Source of the DNA: Streptomyces poonensis
GTDB lineage: Bacteria; Actinomycetota; Actinomycetes; Streptomycetales; Streptomycetaceae
Assembly: GCF_014650915.1 (NCBI RefSeq)
Contig: NZ_BMVW01000031.1
Coordinates: 1 to 33,859, forward strand
Direction: 5' to 3'
Length of the DNA stretch: 33,859 nucleotides
This document shows positions 32,445 through 33,859 of the stretch, piece by piece. The position numbers and the translations under genes were made by a program. Within the stretch, counting starts at the first letter, position 1, and every line of letters starts with the position of its first letter. Under the pieces are notes generated by a model. That model worked only from the letters and a program-made list of their open reading frames with translations. It was not told the origin of the DNA and made no database searches.

Positions 32445-32859
32445 ATGGCGGAAGTGCCTCTGGTCGTCGGCGTCGACGGGTCCGAGCCCAGTCTGCGGGC
32501 GGTCGGCTGGGCGGCTGGCGAGGCCGCCCTGCGCGGGGCCTGGTGCTGCCCTGCGCACGAGACCGCCGATCAGCCCCTGCTCGTCGGCGGTCCTGCCCGG
32601 CTGCATGAGCAGTGGGCCGCTGGGATGCTGGAGGCGGCGCTCCGTGACGTTCCGCCGGACGCGGTGGTGCGGTGGCGTACCGTCGAAGGGCCCGCGCGCA
32701 GGGTGCTGGTGGACGCCTCCCATCACGCCGGCCTCCTGGTCGTCGGGGCCCGGCGCCGCACCGGGCACTTCGGACTGCAGCTCGGGCGGGTCGCGCACGC
32801 GGTGCTGCACCACTCGGCCTGCCCCGTGGAGGTCGTGCCCGAGGGAAGCCGAACATTGA
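32445..32859 (+). CDS. Single-domain universal stress protein, stop codon misplaced
   Basis: GGGAGGAG lies 5 nt before ATG 32445. The product has PLVVGVDGSEPSLRAVGWAA at the start, a short middle, and LLVVGARRRTGHFGLQLGRV followed by VLHHSACPVEVVPEG, so the ATP-binding loop is close to normal. At about 130 residues it is slightly short for the family. The reading frame has no stop after VVPEG and stays open to the end of the window. One base fewer near 32841-32846 would give VVPEEAEH and TGA at 32857-32859, which is used here as the end. Either the sequence has an extra G or this copy really reads on. Confidence 0.75.
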
Positions 32860-32885
32860 CGGGCGGCTGGGTAACGGACGGCTGC

Positions 32886-33710
32886 TCAGAGGCTCGCCGA
32901 ACGATCGGGCACGTATGTCTGCAGATCGCGCGGCGGGCGCTCGTAACCGGTCGACGGCGGCCGCTCGGGCAGGCCCAGCGTCGGCGGCGGTACGTCGTGG
33001 TAGGGAACGGTTCCCAGCAGATGGGCGATCATGTTGAGCCGCGCCCGGCGTTTGTCGTCGCTCTCGACGATGTACCACGGAGCCTCGGGGATGTCCGTGT
33101 GGACCAGCATCTCGTCCTTGGCCCGGGAGTACGCCTCCCAGCGGGTGACCGACTCCAGGTCCATCGGCGACAGTTTCCAGCGCCGCAGCGGATCCTCCAG
33201 TCGGCGCCGGAACCGCTCCTGCTGCACGGCGTCGCTCACGGAGAACCAGTACTTGCGCAGCAGGATGCCGTCCTCCGCCAGCATCCGCTCGAACACCGGG
33301 CACTGACGCAGGAAGAGCCGGTACTCCTCCGGCGTACAGAAGCCCATCACATGCTCGACGCCGGCCCGGTTGTACCAGGAGCGGTCGAACAGCACGATCT
33401 CCCCGGCAGCCGGGAGATGCCCGATGTACCGCTGGAAGTACCACTGGGTGCGCTCCCGCTCGGTCGGCGTGGGCAGGGCCGCGATCCGCGCCACCCGCGG
33501 GTTGAGGTGCTCGGCGACCCGCTTGATGGTGCCGCCCTTGCCGGCCGCGTCCCGGCCCTCGAAAACCACGACGAGGCGGGCCCCCTCGGCGCGTACCCAC
33601 TCCTGCAGCTTCACCAACTCGGTCTGCAGCCGCAGCAGTTCCCGCTCGTACACCTTGCGCGGCAGCGTCGCTTTCTTCGCGTCCGTCTTCTTGTCCTTCT
33701 TGCCCGCCAT
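32886..33710 (-). CDS. ppk2: Polyphosphate kinase 2 (PPK2)
   Basis: This 274-residue cytoplasmic enzyme starts with a Lys-rich stretch (MAGKKDKKTDAKKATLPRKV). Walker A is VVVFEGRDAAGKGGTIKRV, the lid region follows (TERERTQWYFQRYIGHLPA), and Walker B is GEIVLFDRSWYNRAGVEHVM. RRRLEDPLRRWKLSPMDLES and APWYIVESDDKRRARLNMI match later PPK2 motifs. It uses polyphosphate to phosphorylate nucleoside diphosphates, regenerating GTP or ATP when energy is low. ATG 33710 is chosen because GAGGCAGGG precedes it. It is convergent with the stress-protein gene and divergent from the phosphoketolase gene, 39 nt away. Confidence 0.95.
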   Translation of the reverse strand: MAGKKDKKTDAKKATLPRKVYERELLRLQTELVKLQEWVRAEGARLVVVFEGRDAAGKGGTIKRVAEHLNPRVARIAALPTPTERERTQWYFQRYIGHLPAAGEIVLFDRSWYNRAGVEHVMGFCTPEEYRLFLRQCPVFERMLAEDGILLRKYWFSVSDAVQQERFRRRLEDPLRRWKLSPMDLESVTRWEAYSRAKDEMLVHTDIPEAPWYIVESDDKRRARLNMIAHLLGTVPYHDVPPPTLGLPERPPSTGYERPPRDLQTYVPDRSASL

Positions 33711-33749
33711 GCCGCCCTGCCTCTTCCGCTCAATACCGAGGAGCCGTCC

Positions 33750-33859
33750 ATGTCGAAGGCCGAAGCCCGGGACAGCAGCACCGTAGTAACGGATGAGGAA
33801 CTGCGCGGCCTGGACGCCCACTGGCGGGCCGCGAACTACCTGGCGGCGGGCCAGATCTA
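33750..33859 (+). CDS. Phosphoketolase, N-terminal end (cut by the window)
   Basis: ATG 33750 has GAGGAG 6 nt upstream. Thirty-six codons are present. The product contains ELRGLDAHWRAANYLAAGQI, the conserved opening of the Xfp/XpkA phosphoketolase family, a thiamine-diphosphate enzyme that splits xylulose-5-phosphate or fructose-6-phosphate into acetyl phosphate and a smaller sugar phosphate. Acetyl phosphate can yield ATP through acetate kinase without respiration, which fits the low-energy theme of this island. Confidence 0.88.
   Translation, partial: MSKAEARDSSTVVTDEELRGLDAHWRAANYLAAGQI

Overview
The window is very GC-rich, with strong third-position GC bias, GTG starts and GGAGG-type ribosome binding sites. 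Its gene families (GH10 xylanase with ricin-type lectin domain, AA10 LPMO under a CebR-type operator, DevS/OsdK-like sensor kinase, SpoIIE-type phosphatase, universal stress proteins) point to a Streptomyces or close relative. The many transposase remnants and broken genes suggest an accessory part of the chromosome.

Layout. (1) 1-6800: extracellular polysaccharide degradation and gene debris. It holds the 3' end of a xylanase, a lectin-esterase pseudogene, a fructosamine-kinase family gene, remnants of IS5 and IS1182 transposases around a frameshifted NTF2-like gene, a secreted LPMO with a clear promoter and CebR operator, a decayed region, and a secreted RTX-like repeat protein. (2) 6964-17944: a cobalamin-controlled block with three cobalamin riboswitches. 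One precedes a BtuFCD-like uptake operon. One precedes a five-gene cluster: PduX-like GHMP kinase, cysteine-synthase-like PLP enzyme, ATP-grasp ligase, MFS transporter and SAM methyltransferase. The third precedes a thioredoxin-like [2Fe-2S] protein next to a ferric-reductase-like membrane protein. (3) 18432-33859: a dormancy or low-energy island. It contains a KhtT/KhtU-like K+/H+ antiporter, an HPF-like fragment, pyruvate phosphate dikinase, a DevS-like GAF-GAF histidine kinase, a PAS-PAS-PAS-PP2C-HATPase regulator, a beta-phosphoglucomutase-like HAD protein, universal stress proteins, PPK2 and the start of a phosphoketolase. Remnants of a second sensor kinase, a P-type ATPase, an IS5 transposase and a universal stress protein lie between them.

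How the genes fit together. In the B12 block, low cobalamin should switch on corrinoid uptake, the five-gene cluster and the ferredoxin at the same time. The cluster looks like it builds and exports a small amino-acid-derived molecule from a phosphorylated hydroxy amino acid. I do not recognise it as a described pathway, and it is the best candidate here for something new. Its first gene carries a frameshift that must be checked first. In the dormancy island, similar GGGMC-type dyads lie upstream of five genes or remnants and suggest shared control by a DevR/OsdR-like regulator that is not in the window.

All identifications come from reading motifs and family resemblance by eye. No database search was run.
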